Shown piece by piece: positions 24,259 through 31,521 of a stretch of 64,000 nt of DNA (within the stretch, counting starts at the first letter, position 1; each line of letters begins with the position of its first letter). The stretch is from Herbiconiux solani NBRC 106740. Lineage in GTDB: Bacteria > Actinomycetota > Actinomycetes > Actinomycetales > Microbacteriaceae. The notes under the pieces are model-generated. The model saw only the letters and a program-made list of their open reading frames with translations. It ran no database searches and was not told the origin of the DNA. The position numbers and the translations under genes were made by a program. The DNA lies in the NCBI RefSeq assembly GCF_001571005.1, contig NZ_BCST01000001.1:372001-436000 (forward strand). The letters run 5' to 3'.

Positions 24259-25851
24259 TCAGAGCGCGCCGCTGGCCGCCTGCTCCGAGACCCGCGGGCT
24301 GCCGTCGAAGACGAGCAGACGGTCGGCGAGCTTGTCGACGAAGAAACGGTCGTGCGAGACAACCATCACCGCACCCGGGAAGTGCGTGAGCGCCCGTTCC
24401 ATCACCTGGGTGCTCGTGATGTCGAGGTGGTTGGTCGGCTCGTCGAGCACGATCACGGCCGCTCCGGACAGCAGGCACTGGGCGATCGCGACGCGCGCCC
24501 GCTGGCCGCCGGACAGGGTGCCGATCTTCTGCTGCAGATCCGCATCCGAGAACTGGAGCATCGCCAGGAACCGGGCGACGCTCTTCTTCGTCGCGCTGAA
24601 CGCGAGCGAGTCCGGGTAGGCGTTCACGGCGTGGCCGACCGAGTCGGCGAGATCGAGCTCGGCGTAGACGCGGTTGTACGAGACGAACCGGGCGCCCTTC
24701 GCCCAGCGCACCTGCCCGGCATCCGCCTCGGTCTCGCCGGTCAGCACGTCGAGGAGCGTGGACTTGCCCGATCCGTTCGAGCCCAGCACCGCCACCCGGT
24801 CACCGCGGTGCAGGCTGAAGCTCAGATCTTCGAACAGGGGCGCCCCACCGAAGCCCTTCGTGAGCTTCACGACCTCGAGCAGGTCGTTGCTCACCCGGAG
24901 CCCGCCGTAGATGTCGGTGATGATCTGGTCGATCGGCCGCGGTGCCTGCCGCTTCTTGATGTCGGCGAGCCTCCGGGCCACCGCGTTCGCGGGGTTCCGT
25001 GCCGCCTCGCGCCGCGCCGTGCTCGCCGCCTGCTCGTAGGCCAGCAGCTCCTCTTCGTGCGCGAACTGCCGCTCGAGCATCTTCAGCCGCGACTGCTTGG
25101 CGTGCACATAGGCCGAGTAGTCGCCCTCGTACTCCTGCAGGCGGTAGTTCTCGATCTCGACGATGCGGGTGACGACCCCGTCGAGGAACTGGCGGTCGTG
25201 CGTGACGACGAGCACGGCGCCCTGGTAGCGGGCCAGCCAGTTCTCGATCCAGCGCACCCCATCGAGGTCGAGGAAGTTCGTCGGCTCGTCGAGCAGCAGT
25301 ACGTCGGGCGACTGGATGAGGATCTGCGCGAGCGCAGCGCGGTTGCGCCAGCCGCCGGAGAGGCGGTCGACCGGCAGTGCCCTCCGCTCCTCGTCGAAGC
25401 CGAGGCTGGTGAGCACGGTGTCGATGGCGTTCTCGAACGACCAGCCGTCGATCGCATCCATCCGCTCGAAGAGCTCGCCCTGCTCGGTGAGCAGTGCGGT
25501 CATCGCGGCGTCGTCCATCGGCACCGCGAGCTGCTCGCCGATCGCGTCCAGTCGCGCCTGGGTCTCGTGCACGGCGGCGAAGTGGTCGTTCAGGATGTCA
25601 CGGATGCTGCGATCCCCGTCGAGCTCGGAGAACTGCGAGAAGTAGCCGATCGTCGTGCCCAGGGTCACGTCGACGGTGCCGCTCGTCGGTTCCTGACGGC
25701 CGAGCACCAGCTCGAGGAGGCTGGACTTGCCGGTGCCGTTCTTGCCGATCAGCCCGATCCGGTCACCCGGCCGGAGCTTCAGGAAAGCCTCCCTCAGCAC
25801 GGGGCGGCCGTCGAATTCGAGGGAGACGTCGTTCAGGCGGATCAGACTCAC
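24259..25851 (-). CDS. ABC-F family ATPase
   Basis: A 530-residue ABC-F protein: two ABC domains in tandem, no membrane segments. Domain 1 has Walker A GLIGKNGTGKSS, signature LSGGWRNRAAL and Walker B LLLDEPTNFLDLD; domain 2 has VLGSNGSGKSTLL, LSGGQRARVAI and IVLDEPTNHLDI. The linker (about 225-300) is a charged helical hairpin with RLKMLERQFAHEEELLAYEQ, the P-site-reaching element of ABC-F ribosome factors. Many act in translation; some give ribosome-protection resistance. This one cannot be assigned to either. GTG 25851 is chosen because of TAGGCT 8 nt upstream. Confidence 0.93.
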   Translation of the reverse strand: MSLIRLNDVSLEFDGRPVLREAFLKLRPGDRIGLIGKNGTGKSSLLELVLGRQEPTSGTVDVTLGTTIGYFSQFSELDGDRSIRDILNDHFAAVHETQARLDAIGEQLAVPMDDAAMTALLTEQGELFERMDAIDGWSFENAIDTVLTSLGFDEERRALPVDRLSGGWRNRAALAQILIQSPDVLLLDEPTNFLDLDGVRWIENWLARYQGAVLVVTHDRQFLDGVVTRIVEIENYRLQEYEGDYSAYVHAKQSRLKMLERQFAHEEELLAYEQAASTARREAARNPANAVARRLADIKKRQAPRPIDQIITDIYGGLRVSNDLLEVVKLTKGFGGAPLFEDLSFSLHRGDRVAVLGSNGSGKSTLLDVLTGETEADAGQVRWAKGARFVSYNRVYAELDLADSVGHAVNAYPDSLAFSATKKSVARFLAMLQFSDADLQQKIGTLSGGQRARVAIAQCLLSGAAVIVLDEPTNHLDITSTQVMERALTHFPGAVMVVSHDRFFVDKLADRLLVFDGSPRVSEQAASGAL

Positions 25852-25859
25852 GGAGGTCC

Positions 25860-25865
25860 AGCCTA
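25860..25865 (-). promoter_or_regulatory. Leaderless-type -10 hexamer for the ABC-F gene
   Basis: TAGGCT on the minus strand, 8 nt before GTG 25851; it lies within the end of the UDG-family gene. Confidence 0.45.
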
Positions 25866-26606
25866 CGGGGGGCCGGGAGCACCGGGGTCGCGGCCGGTTT
25901 CCTCCCCGGCTTGCTTTCCGACTTCCTCGCCGGCCGACGCGCCGGCACCGGGATGGCCCGGCCCCCGATCGCCGTCGAGCGCCGAACGGACCAGCGTCGC
26001 GAGTCTCGGAGCCGTCTCGGCCTCGAACCAAGGGTTGCGGGCACGCCAGCCGAGCGTGAGCGGCGAGGGATGCACGATCGGGAAGTAGGGCAGGTAGGTC
26101 TCGGCCGCCCGCACGGTCTCGGTGAGCCCCATGCCGCCGCGCCGGCCCAGGTAGTGACGCTGGGCGTAGGCGCCGATCAGGATGGTCAGCCGCACCTGGG
26201 TGAGCTGCTCGAGCACGAGTGGATGCCAGGTGTCGGCGAAACCGGACCGCGGCGGCAGGTCGCCGCTCGGCGCCTTACCCGGGTAATAGAAGTCCATCGG
26301 GAGGATCGCGAGGTTCGACGGGTCGTAGAACTCTTCGTCGGTGAGGCCGAGCCAGGAGCGAAGCCGGATGCCGCTGGGGTCGTTCCAGGGGATCCCGGTC
26401 TCCTGCGCCCGCCGGCCGGGAGCCTGGCTGATGATGAGCACCCGAGAGTGCTCGGAGGCGACGAACAGCGGCGCGTAACCGGCCTCGCGGGCCCAGGCGT
26501 TGGACTCGTGGGACGCGACCTCGCGCCGCAACTCGTCGAAGACGGAGGGAACCGCCTCTGCAGGCCCGCGCCGGCCCTCAATATCCTCCGGCGCGGCCTG
26601 GCTCAC
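25863..26606 (-). CDS. Uracil-DNA glycosylase superfamily protein
   Basis: A 247-residue protein of the small UDG-like family. LFVASEHSRVLIISQAPGRR holds the first motif (QAPGRRAQETGIPWNDPSG, comparable with the GxxPG loop of family 4/5 enzymes), ILPMDFYYPGK follows, and FPIVHPSPLTLGW is the C-terminal HPSPL motif. The family is usually annotated as uracil-DNA glycosylase, but the catalytic Asp of family 1 is not present, so the real substrate is open. The last 40 residues are Gly/Pro rich and disordered. The ATG overlaps the DUF3072 stop by 4 nt. Confidence 0.88.
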   Translation of the reverse strand: MSQAAPEDIEGRRGPAEAVPSVFDELRREVASHESNAWAREAGYAPLFVASEHSRVLIISQAPGRRAQETGIPWNDPSGIRLRSWLGLTDEEFYDPSNLAILPMDFYYPGKAPSGDLPPRSGFADTWHPLVLEQLTQVRLTILIGAYAQRHYLGRRGGMGLTETVRAAETYLPYFPIVHPSPLTLGWRARNPWFEAETAPRLATLVRSALDGDRGPGHPGAGASAGEEVGKQAGEETGRDPGAPGPP

Positions 26607-26908
26607 TGACCGCGGCCCGTGAGCTTCTGCAGGCGGTCGATGTGCTCGGAGGCCTCGGCCTTGGTGAGGTCGGCGGGGAGCTCTTCGCCGGCCTCGCGGA
26701 GCAGAGTATCGAGGTAGCTCTTCTGCGGACCGGTCATCGGCTCGTCTCCGGTGACCCAGTCTTCGGGGTCTTTGCTGGCCGAGGACGAGTCGGGGCCGGA
26801 GCCGCCGAGCATCTCGACGTCAGGGGCCTCGGCGATCTGCTCGCTCTCGGAGAAGGATTCGGGTGCGCCGTCGGCCTGCGCGGGGGACTTGTCGTGTGCA
26901 TCGCTCAT
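26603..26908 (-). CDS. DUF3072 domain protein
   Basis: A 101-residue protein. The N-terminal 50 residues are acidic and disordered; residues 55-101 are the DUF3072 domain (MTGPQKSYLDTLLREAGEEL, then LTKAEASEHIDRLQKLTGRG). A SAP-like helical DNA- or protein-binding role has been suggested from the fold but is not known. It starts at ATG 26908 with TAGGGT 7 nt upstream and is co-transcribed with the downstream UDG-family gene. Confidence 0.88.
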   Translation of the reverse strand: MSDAHDKSPAQADGAPESFSESEQIAEAPDVEMLGGSGPDSSSASKDPEDWVTGDEPMTGPQKSYLDTLLREAGEELPADLTKAEASEHIDRLQKLTGRGQ

Positions 26909-26915
26909 GCCCGGA

Positions 26916-26921
26916 ACCCTA
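26916..26921 (-). promoter_or_regulatory. Leaderless-type -10 hexamer for the DUF3072-UDG unit
   Basis: TAGGGT on the minus strand, 7 nt before ATG 26908; divergent from a similar box for the DUF2945 gene. Confidence 0.5.
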
Positions 26922-26989
26922 CGCCGGGCCACCGACACCGGCATCGGCCGCCAAGCAGGAGTCGGGCACCGGGAGCCGCCCACCAGGAG

Positions 26990-26995
26990 TACGGT
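26990..26995 (+). promoter_or_regulatory. Leaderless-type -10 hexamer for the DUF2945 gene
   Basis: TACGGT, 7 nt before ATG 27003. Confidence 0.5.
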
Positions 26996-27002
26996 CGCCC
27001 GC

Positions 27003-27215
27003 ATGAGCGAGAATCCATCCCGCGGAGACAAGGTCTCCTGGAAGACGCACGCCACCGAGACCACCGGCACCGTCGAGAAGAAGATCACCGACGACACCGA
27101 GGCCGCGGGCCGGACCGTCAGGGCCAGCGACGACGACCCGCAGTTCCTGGTGAAGAGCGACAAGACCGGCAAGGAGGCCGTGCACAAGCCGGACGCGCTC
27201 CGCCCGGAGGACTGA
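27003..27215 (+). CDS. DUF2945 (hypervirulence-associated TUDOR-like) protein
   Basis: A 70-residue protein matching DUF2945: RGDKVSWKTHATETTGTVEK for the first strands, then DPQFLVKSDKTGKEAVHKPD and the closing ALRPED. The family folds as a small SH3/Tudor-like barrel and is common in bacteria and fungi; its role is unclear. It is divergent from the DUF3072 gene and convergent with the next gene. Confidence 0.9.
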   Translation: MSENPSRGDKVSWKTHATETTGTVEKKITDDTEAAGRTVRASDDDPQFLVKSDKTGKEAVHKPDALRPED

Positions 27216-27270
27216 GCCCGCCGCCGGGGCGACTGAACAAGCGACCCGAGCGACCGGATCGACTAGCGGA

Positions 27271-28125
27271 TCAGCGCCCGAAGAGGTCGTCCAGTCCCGG
27301 CAGCGAGAATCCCGACGCGAGGTCGGAGAGCTGGCCGCCGGCGCCCGAGACCTGCTCGCCGAGACCCGAGACCGCGTCGCCCGCGGTTCCGGCGAACTCC
27401 CCGGCCTCGGCGGAGAGCCCGCCCGTGAGATCGCCGAGCCCGCCCGTCAGCGCCTCGAGGTCGACCCCGGAGGCGAGCGCGTCGAAATCGACGCCGAGCC
27501 CCGCGGCCTGCTCGAGCAACGGGCCGCCCACGGCGCTCAAGGCGGCGCCGCCTGCGACCGTCGCCAGCACACCGCCGGCCGCGAGTCCGGCACCGGCGAG
27601 TGCTCCGCCCGCCAGCCCGGCACCCGCCAGACCAGCACCACGGCCCAGCCCCCCACGGCCCGCACCGCCACCGCTCACACCATCACGGCCCGAGCCGCCA
27701 CCCTGCCCGGCGCGTGCGAGCAGCCCTTTGAGGAACCCCGGTCGCGCGACCTCGGTGCGGGTCGCCGCCCGCGCGAGATCGTCGGCTCCGGCGGAACGCG
27801 GCTGCTCGTGCGGCGGGAGCTCGGCCCGCATCCGCTCCTGGACCACGGCACGTTGCGCCGGGGTGAGGCGAGCGAACGCCTCCCGGTGCACCTGCTCGAT
27901 CTGCTGCGGTTCGGCGGTGCGGAGGAGGTAGTCGTACCGAGCGATGGCCTGCCGGTCGGCCGCATCCGGGACCGCCTCGCGCGTGGGCTGAACGGGCGCT
28001 TGCCGGTGAGCCGGCTGGCTTGCTGACTGGTGGGCCGGCCGGTGCGCCGACCCGCCCTCCTGCCGGGCCGCGGCCGAGTCGAGGGCCTTCTGGGCCAGTC
28101 CGAGAAGTCGGGCGAACGTGCTCAT
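27271..28125 (-). CDS. Ala/Gly-rich protein of unknown function
   Basis: A 284-residue protein. The N-terminus (MSTFARLLGLAQKALDSAAA) is helical, then comes a His/Gln/Pro/Ala linker; residues about 65-115 have a helical segment (DRQAIARYDYLLRTAEPQQI, LTPAQRAVVQERMRAELPPH) that looks globular. Residues 140-215 are hydrophobic, Gly/Ala-rich and could insert in membranes. The family name is not known to me. AAAGGA precedes the ATG. The 13-bp tandem repeat lies directly upstream, between this gene and terC-like 28233, so its transcription may pass through the repeat. Confidence 0.7.
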   Translation of the reverse strand: MSTFARLLGLAQKALDSAAARQEGGSAHRPAHQSASQPAHRQAPVQPTREAVPDAADRQAIARYDYLLRTAEPQQIEQVHREAFARLTPAQRAVVQERMRAELPPHEQPRSAGADDLARAATRTEVARPGFLKGLLARAGQGGGSGRDGVSGGGAGRGGLGRGAGLAGAGLAGGALAGAGLAAGGVLATVAGGAALSAVGGPLLEQAAGLGVDFDALASGVDLEALTGGLGDLTGGLSAEAGEFAGTAGDAVSGLGEQVSGAGGQLSDLASGFSLPGLDDLFGR

Positions 28126-28138
28126 GCGAGATCCTTTC

Positions 28139-28216
28139 GGGTCGAGAGTTCGGGTCGAGAGTTCGGGTCGAGAGTTCGGGTCGAGGGTTCGGGTCGAGAG
28201 TTCGGGTCCAGGGTCG
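28139..28216. repeat. 13-bp tandem repeat, five units plus one degenerate
   Basis: GGGTCGAGAGTTC repeats at 28139, 28152, 28165, 28178 (one change) and 28191, then a degenerate copy at 28204. It fills most of the 107-bp gap between the TerC stop and the start of the downstream gene. Confidence 0.92.
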
Positions 28217-28232
28217 GGGAGGATGCCCCAGT

Positions 28233-29261
28233 TCAGTGCTCGCGCGGCTGAGCGGCCTCGATCGGCTCGCCCTGCACCCGGTCGCGGTCGCCGCGATCCC
28301 GGTCGCCGCGGGTCTTCGCCAGGCTCGCGATCGTGGCGACGGCGATCGTCGCGCCGATGAACAGCAGCGAGAACCAGATCGGGATCTCCGGGATCCACAG
28401 CACCGGCTCACCGCCGTTGATGAAGGGCAGCTCGTTGACGTGCAGCGCGTGGAAGACGAGCTTGACGCCGATGAAGGCCAGGATGACGGCGAGCCCCTGC
28501 GCGAGGTAGACGAGACGCTCGAGCAGGCCGCCGATCAGGAAGAACAGCTGCCGCAGGCCCATCAGCGCGAAGGCGTTCGCGGTGAACACGATGTAGGCCT
28601 CGTTCGTGAGGCCGTAGATCGCCGGGATGGAGTCGACCGCGAAGATCAGGTCGATGAAGCCGATCGCGATGATCGTGAGGAACATCGGGGTGAGGAAGCG
28701 CTTGCCGCTCTTCTTCACGGTCAGCTTGTCGGCGTTGTACTCGTCGCTCACCGGCAGGATGCGGCGCACGAAGTTCATGAACCTACCGTTGGCCGGGTCG
28801 GACTCGTGGCTGCTGAAGGCCTGGCGGTAGGCCAGGAACAGCAGCAGCGCGCCGAACAGGTAGAAGATCCAGGAGAGGTTCTCGATCAGCGTGGCGCCGA
28901 CCGCGATGAACCCGCCGCGGAGGATCAGCGCGATCACGATGCCGATCATCAGCACCTTCTGCTGGTACGCCTTCGGAACCGCGAACCCGGTCATCACCAG
29001 CAGGAACACGAACAGGTTGTCGATCGACAGCGCCTTCTCGGTGAGGTAGCCGGCGAAGTACTCGCCGCCGAAGTTCCACCCCGAGACCACGCCGATCCCC
29101 ACGCCGAACAGCAGGGCGAGCCCGATGTAGAAGGCCGACCAGCGGGCCGACTCGGCGATCGTGGGTTCGTGCGGCTTCCGCACGTGCGCGAAGAACTCGT
29201 AGACGAAGAACGCGATGGTGACGAGGATCGTGATGATCCAGATCAGGGGTGTGACCTGCAT
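28233..29261 (-). CDS. TerC family membrane protein, probable Mn2+ exporter
   Basis: A 342-residue integral membrane protein with about nine helices. TerC landmarks: LTEKALSIDNLFVFLLVMTG with the conserved Asp-Asn in helix 3, ALILRGGFIAVGATLI, and FIDLIFAVDSIPAIYGLTNE with the second conserved Asp. The C-terminus is a charged repeat (RGDRDRGDRDRV). TerC was first tied to tellurite resistance, but relatives with a yybP-ykoY switch export Mn2+, which fits the riboswitch upstream of this gene. ATG 29261 is preceded by GGAG at 8 nt, adjacent to the switch. Confidence 0.93.
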   Translation of the reverse strand: MQVTPLIWIITILVTIAFFVYEFFAHVRKPHEPTIAESARWSAFYIGLALLFGVGIGVVSGWNFGGEYFAGYLTEKALSIDNLFVFLLVMTGFAVPKAYQQKVLMIGIVIALILRGGFIAVGATLIENLSWIFYLFGALLLFLAYRQAFSSHESDPANGRFMNFVRRILPVSDEYNADKLTVKKSGKRFLTPMFLTIIAIGFIDLIFAVDSIPAIYGLTNEAYIVFTANAFALMGLRQLFFLIGGLLERLVYLAQGLAVILAFIGVKLVFHALHVNELPFINGGEPVLWIPEIPIWFSLLFIGATIAVATIASLAKTRGDRDRGDRDRVQGEPIEAAQPREH

Positions 29262-29271
29262 GGAGGTACTC

Positions 29272-29396
29272 CAAAGGGGTTGGCGAACAGATGACGCCAA
29301 GGTCTCCTCCACCCCGACCGAAGCCGGAACCGATGACCCGGGATGCTGCATCGCATCCGTACTGACGGGCTCATCGCGTGGGAGTACTCCCCTTGA
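29272..29396 (-). ncRNA. yybP-ykoY manganese riboswitch upstream of TerC
   Basis: Reading the minus strand, AAGGGGAGTACTCCC (from 29394) starts the element, CGCGATGAG follows, and the conserved downstream features are CCCGGGTCATCGG and GGAGACCTTGGC (29307-29296). The terminal stem pairs AAGGGG (29394-29389) with CCCCTT (29278-29273) close to the GGAG ribosome site of the TerC gene. These blocks match the yybP-ykoY class, which binds Mn2+. Control of translation is suggested by the closeness of the stem to the ribosome site; no terminator stem is evident. Confidence 0.85.
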
Positions 29397-29427
29397 TGAG
29401 ACCAGCCTACCCCATGAGCCGGATCGG

Positions 29428-29970
29428 CTACGACTCCGACAGCCCCGTCGTGAGTTCCGAGAGCCGCTGCAGGGACACCCGGGACGACTCGTCCGCCGGC
29501 CGCATGACCACCAGGGTGTACTCGTTCTGATCCGGGATGCGGAGGTCTTGATAGCGCAGCCGGACCGGCCCGACCGCCTCCACGCGATAGGTCAGGACCG
29601 CATCCCCCTGGTCGGCCGCCGGCTCGGCCCAGGCACCGGCGAACCGGCCGCTGCCGGCCTCGAGCTCCCCGACCAGGTCGAGGAACTGCGCGTCGGCCTC
29701 GTGCCGGTCGAGGGAGTCGCGGAGAGCCGTCGTGACGGCCTGGGCGATCTCGGGCGAGGCCGGGCGGCCGTCGATCACGTCGGACTCCACGAAGGTCCTG
29801 CGGGCGAGGTTCACGCCTTCCACGAAGGCCGGCGACACGGCACGGGCGAGCGCGTTGGAGGCGATGACGTCGAGGTGCCGGTCCCGCACGAAGGCAGGAG
29901 TCCCCGACCAGGAGTCGATGAGCTCGCGGAGATCGGCGGGAAGTCCCGCCGTGATGTCGTCGTCGGCCAC
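29428..29970 (-). CDS. MmyB-like ligand-binding-domain protein without HTH (LBD-only 1)
   Basis: A 180-residue protein made only of the MmyB-like transcription-regulator ligand-binding domain (PAS-like fold): LRELIDSWSGTPAFVRDRHL, DVIASNALARAVSPAF, GVNLARRTFVES, a helix with QAVTTALRDSLDRHEADAQF, and the C-terminal strands VGPVRLRYQDLRIP. There is no room for a helix-turn-helix. GTG 29970 is chosen since TACAGT sits 7 nt upstream; ATG 29976 is only 1 nt from that box. Known family members bind fatty acids or related ligands. It lies next to the MFS exporter 30162 (divergent). Confidence 0.85.
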   Translation of the reverse strand: MADDDITAGLPADLRELIDSWSGTPAFVRDRHLDVIASNALARAVSPAFVEGVNLARRTFVESDVIDGRPASPEIAQAVTTALRDSLDRHEADAQFLDLVGELEAGSGRFAGAWAEPAADQGDAVLTYRVEAVGPVRLRYQDLRIPDQNEYTLVVMRPADESSRVSLQRLSELTTGLSES

Positions 29971-29977
29971 GGGCATC

Positions 29978-29983
29978 ACTGTA
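29978..29983 (-). promoter_or_regulatory. Leaderless-type -10 hexamer deciding the LBD-only 1 start
   Basis: TACAGT on the minus strand, 7 nt before GTG 29970 and only 1 nt before ATG 29976, which favours the GTG as initiation codon. Confidence 0.5.
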
Positions 29984-30161
29984 GTCGCGTCCCCGCGGCG
30001 GGCGAGGGGCTGGGATGAGGACTCGACATTCGTCGGATCAGGTGTCGACTTCCATCCGAGCCGGGGTGCTCCCCCGTGCTCTACGGTCGGAGGACGAGCG
30101 GGCGGCCGATCCGGGGCATCCGGATGCGGCGGACCGCCCCGAGACGAGAGGCCGACGGCAG

Positions 30162-31388
30162 ATGGCGGAGACCACGCATCAAGTGAGGGCACGTCCCTCG
30201 GTGCAGCACGCGGCCGGCTTCTGGATCGTGGCCGCATCCTTTCTGCTGGTGATGGCGTACTCGACCGTGCCCACTCCCCTCTACCCGCTCTACCAGCAGC
30301 AGGACGGCTTCCCCGCCTTCGTGATCACGGCGATCTTCGCCGCCTACGCGGTGGGCGTGATCGTCAGCCTCTATCTCGCCGGGCACGTGAGCGACTGGCT
30401 CGGCCGCCGCCGCGTGCTGGTGATCGCCGTGCTGATCTCGGCCCTGTCGGCCGTGATGTTCATCCTCTGGACCGAGGTGCCCGGCCTCCTGGTGGCGCGG
30501 TTCGTCAACGGCGCGAGCATCGGCATCCTCACCGCCACCGCGACGGCCCACCTCAGCGAGCTCCGCTCGATCGCCCGGCCGGACGAGAACGCTCTGGTCG
30601 CCGCCTCGGTCTCGGGCGCGGCCAACCTCGGCGGGCTCTCGCTCGGGCCGCTGATCGGCGGGCTGTTCGCCGAGTACCTGCCCGACCCCCTGATGCTGCC
30701 GCACATCGTCTTCCTCGTGCTGCTGATCGTGGCGGCGGTGCTGCTGCTGCTCGTGCCCGAGACGGTCGACCGGCCGGACGACCCGCCGCGCTACCGGCCC
30801 CAGCGTCTCTCGGTTCCGGCGGGGGCGCGGCGACCCTTCCTGATCGCCGCGTTCGGCGCCTTCTCCGGGTTCGCCGTGCTCGGGCTCTTCACCTCGCTCG
30901 CCCCCACCTTCCTCGGCACGACCTTCATGGCCCGCGACCACCTGCTCGCCGGCGCCACCTCCTTCTCGGTGTTCGCGGCCGCCGCGGCCGGTCAGCTCCT
31001 CCTCGCCCGGCTCCGGATGCCGCTCCAGCTGGCCATCGCCATCGCGGCCTGCGCGACCGGTCTCGTGCTCGTCGCGGCCGGCGCCATCCTGCCCGAGATC
31101 GTCGTGTTCATCGCTGGCGGCGTGATCGCGGGGCTCGGGGTGGGCCTGCTGTTCAAGGGCGCGGTCGGCACCACTGTCGCTCTGGCCGACCCGGCCCGGA
31201 AGGGCGAGACGCTGTCCCTGATCTTCCTGGTCGCCTACTCGGGGCTCGCGATCCCCGTGCTGATCGTGGGCGCCGCGCTCACCTTCGCACCGGCGGCGAG
31301 CGTGCTCCTGGTCTTCGTGCTGATCGTGCTGGTCGCGACGGTGACCGCGGGCGTGCTGATGCGCCGCCGCGCTCTCGCGACGGGCTGA
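30162..31388 (+). CDS. MFS transporter (paralogue of 18715-20043)
   Basis: A 408-residue, 12-helix MFS protein. STVPTPLYPLYQQQDGFPAF, AGHVSDWLGRRRVLVI, GILTATATAHLSELRSIARP and VPETVDRPDDPPRYRPQR occupy the same places as in the MFS at 18715. The N-terminus is shorter. ATG 30162 places the first helix at a normal distance; there is no strong ribosome site. Efflux of an unknown compound is expected. It is divergent from LBD-only 1 and upstream of an HTH-LBD regulator, in place of the LysR that serves its paralogue. Confidence 0.9.
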   Translation: MAETTHQVRARPSVQHAAGFWIVAASFLLVMAYSTVPTPLYPLYQQQDGFPAFVITAIFAAYAVGVIVSLYLAGHVSDWLGRRRVLVIAVLISALSAVMFILWTEVPGLLVARFVNGASIGILTATATAHLSELRSIARPDENALVAASVSGAANLGGLSLGPLIGGLFAEYLPDPLMLPHIVFLVLLIVAAVLLLLVPETVDRPDDPPRYRPQRLSVPAGARRPFLIAAFGAFSGFAVLGLFTSLAPTFLGTTFMARDHLLAGATSFSVFAAAAAGQLLLARLRMPLQLAIAIAACATGLVLVAAGAILPEIVVFIAGGVIAGLGVGLLFKGAVGTTVALADPARKGETLSLIFLVAYSGLAIPVLIVGAALTFAPAASVLLVFVLIVLVATVTAGVLMRRRALATG

Positions 31389-31468
31389 CCACCGCACCTG
31401 AGCGAGGACATGTCCGAAACCGGACCATTCACGGCCCGATCGGTCTCACACGCGGCACGAGCGACGTT

Positions 31469-31493
31469 CGAGAATCAAATAGGATTTTTCTCG
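31469..31493 (+). promoter_or_regulatory. Palindrome around a -10 box upstream of HTH-LBD regulator 1
   Basis: CGAGAA (31469-31474) and TTCTCG (31488-31493) frame an AT-rich centre with TAGGAT (31480-31485), a -10-like hexamer. The AT content is far above the surroundings. It is a candidate operator for autoregulation by the protein encoded at 31522. Confidence 0.45.
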
Positions 31494-31521
31494 GACCAAC
31501 GACTCGAGGAGACAGCAGGCC

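Noticed and set aside
24241-26088. 615-codon open frame on the plus strand opposite the ABC-F gene.
   Set aside because: It mirrors the ABC-F codons, rich in Arg, His and Val, with no domain; the ABC-F motifs on the minus strand are decisive.
28139-28216. CRISPR array.
   Set aside because: Units are 13 bp, directly adjacent and without spacers; no cas genes.
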